This document shows positions 32,155-33,261 of a stretch of 33,261 nucleotides of DNA, piece by piece. The first letter of the stretch is position 1. Each line of letters begins with the position of its first letter. The notes beneath the pieces were generated by a model. It was not told the DNA's origin. It saw only the letters and a program-made list of their open reading frames with translations, and did no database searches. The translations under genes and the position numbers were made by a program. The DNA is from Chitinispirillaceae bacterium (lineage in GTDB: Bacteria; Fibrobacterota; Chitinivibrionia; Chitinivibrionales; Chitinispirillaceae), in NCBI GenBank assembly GCA_016927235.1, contig JAFGNB010000126.1, positions 1 to 33,261 on the forward strand, in the 5' to 3' direction.

Positions 32155-33261
32155 ACCTTGCAACGGTGAAAATCGGCGATCTGGTCCGCATCCCCGAGGT
32201 GCAGACCGTCATCCGGCTTGAAGCCGACGACAGCGCGGTCCGCAAGGCGGCCGCGACGTTCGTGGTGACCGCCGACGTAAGTACGCACCTGCACCTGCTG
32301 GCGGAATCGTTGAAGCGGCCCTGCGGACAGGGATTCTTCCTTCAGGGGGATTTCGGTTCGGGAAAGAGCCATTTCCTTTCGGCGCTGTTCGCCTTCTTCT
32401 CCCGCGCGGCCGGTTATGAGCAGCTCTCTGCACGGCATGAGGAGTTGCAACGGCTCGTGGAGCGGAAACGGCTCGTCCTCCCGGTAGCGATCTCGCTTGT
32501 TCATTTTCGGGGGAGCACGCCGCTCGAAACGATCGTCCTCGAAGCGATCGAAGCCGCTCTGCAGAGAGGCGGACATCGGATCGCGCTGACCACCCGGGGG
32601 GCGATCCTGCTTACGCTGCGGCAGTCGCTTGACGATACCGCCGTAGTCAAGGAAATCGCCGCGTATGCTGGAGTCGATACCCACGGACTTGCGGCGTGGA
32701 TCGATGGCCACCCGGCGGAGGCGGCGATTGCCGCGGAACCGCTTCTCAGAGCGCGCGGAAAAACGGTTCCATCGGTGCCGCTGCGCGAACGCAGGGAGCT
32801 TTTCGAGGCGGCTTTTACCGAAGTGCGTTCGGCCGGATATGACGGCTGCCTGCTCCTCATCGACGAGCTCTCCGAGTTCTTTCGCTCGAAACCCGACGCA
32901 CCGCAACTCAACGACGACGCTCGCACCCTTCAGCTGCTCGGCGAGCTGAGCGCTTCACATCCCCTCTGGATCATCGCTGCAGTGCAGGAGAGCGTCGAAC
33001 GTACGGGCGACATCGCACAGGCGACTTTCCGGAAAATCAAGGACCGCTTTCCGGTCAAGCTGCACCTCTCGACGCTGCATATCCGCGACCTCATCGCCAA
33101 ACGGCTCATCGAGGTGACCGATGAAGGGGAACGGACGATCTTTCACGTCTACGAAGAGTACCGCAGCCATTTTCCCCATTTGACGACGACGCCGGCGCTC
33201 TTTCGGTCGGTCTACCCGGTGCACCCCGTTACGCTCGATCTGCTCGAAGGACTGGGGGATC
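32151..33261 (+). CDS. Large P-loop ATPase, DUF6079/PglY/BrxC-like (5' part, runs off the window)
   Basis: 370 codons are visible with no stop before the right edge. The start is GTG 32151, overlapping the TPR gene's TGA. The N-terminus IGDLVRIPEVQTVIRLEADD resembles the opening of DUF6079-type proteins. Walker A GDFGSGKS spans 66-73 (Lys72), and Walker B LLLIDELSEFF has Asp238/Glu239. Near the visible end, SVYPVHPVTLDLLEGL recalls the P-hydrophobic-HP motif common in this class. Relatives are about 1,000-1,300 aa ATPases found in BREX/Pgl-type and related phage-defence loci. Assignment to one named system is not possible without the downstream genes; DUF499-like ATPases are an alternative. 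Confidence 0.7.
   Translation, partial: MNLATVKIGDLVRIPEVQTVIRLEADDSAVRKAAATFVVTADVSTHLHLLAESLKRPCGQGFFLQGDFGSGKSHFLSALFAFFSRAAGYEQLSARHEELQRLVERKRLVLPVAISLVHFRGSTPLETIVLEAIEAALQRGGHRIALTTRGAILLTLRQSLDDTAVVKEIAAYAGVDTHGLAAWIDGHPAEAAIAAEPLLRARGKTVPSVPLRERRELFEAAFTEVRSAGYDGCLLLIDELSEFFRSKPDAPQLNDDARTLQLLGELSASHPLWIIAAVQESVERTGDIAQATFRKIKDRFPVKLHLSTLHIRDLIAKRLIEVTDEGERTIFHVYEEYRSHFPHLTTTPALFRSVYPVHPVTLDLLEGLGD

Noticed and set aside
31345-32163. 272-codon open frame on the minus strand
   Set aside because: Lies opposite the TPR gene, has Arg/Pro-rich shadow composition, and conflicts with a gene supported by clear TPR repeats and a strong ribosome binding site.
32073-32906. 277-codon open frame on the minus strand
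   Set aside because: Antisense to the P-loop ATPase, whose Walker A and B motifs establish the real strand.

Overview
The window looks like chromosomal DNA of a Gram-negative, outer-membrane bacterium. It encodes a TonB-dependent receptor, several exported or lipid-anchored proteins with TPR, PD40 or propeller repeats, a secreted pectate lyase, and exported proteins whose C-termini resemble FlgD-like or Por-type sorting modules. That mix suggests the FCB assemblage, perhaps a Fibrobacterota/Chitinivibrionia-like lineage, but no rRNA or strong phylogenetic marker was read, so this is an inference. Base composition is uneven: many genes are about 60% GC, while others, and parts of some genes, are about 45%.

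Left part (1-7140). A DUF362/ferredoxin protein and an orphan hybrid histidine kinase lie on the minus strand; the kinase has a near-consensus promoter. Next, on the plus strand, is what I read as the wreck of a restriction-modification locus: the first about 42 codons of a DNA methylase, then a restriction-endonuclease-like domain that keeps its own ribosome binding site and runs in frame into a PyrK electron-transfer protein. pyrD follows 12 bp later. Three very small ORFs come after it.

Middle part (7143-19074). A sulfotransferase and a CrtC/AttH-like lipocalin form a minus-strand pair with a 4-nt overlap. A 769-bp gene-poor gap carries one copy of a dispersed 63-bp repeat whose other copy is near 6456. 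Exported proteins follow: a molybdopterin oxidoreductase, a Tat-exported DUF362 protein, a pectate lyase, an exported MsrA-MsrB fusion, a c-type-heme/PD40/TPR lipoprotein preceded by a coupled 20-codon leader, and a zinc polyol-type dehydrogenase.

Right part (19204-33261). Housekeeping genes (uvrC, miaB, gatB) alternate with envelope genes: a TonB-dependent receptor with a TonB-C-like N-terminal domain, a LapA-like membrane protein and a SPOR/TPR protein. tRNA-Gly and tRNA-Cys genes are separated by a convincing intrinsic terminator. A seven-repeat propeller protein and a GNAT acetyltransferase follow. At the right edge a TPR protein overlaps, by GTGA, the start of a large P-loop ATPase of the DUF6079/PglY/BrxC type. 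This may be the left end of a defence or DNA-processing operon that continues outside the window.

The two leads I rate highest are the restriction-modification/PyrK chimera and the TPR-ATPase pair at the right edge.
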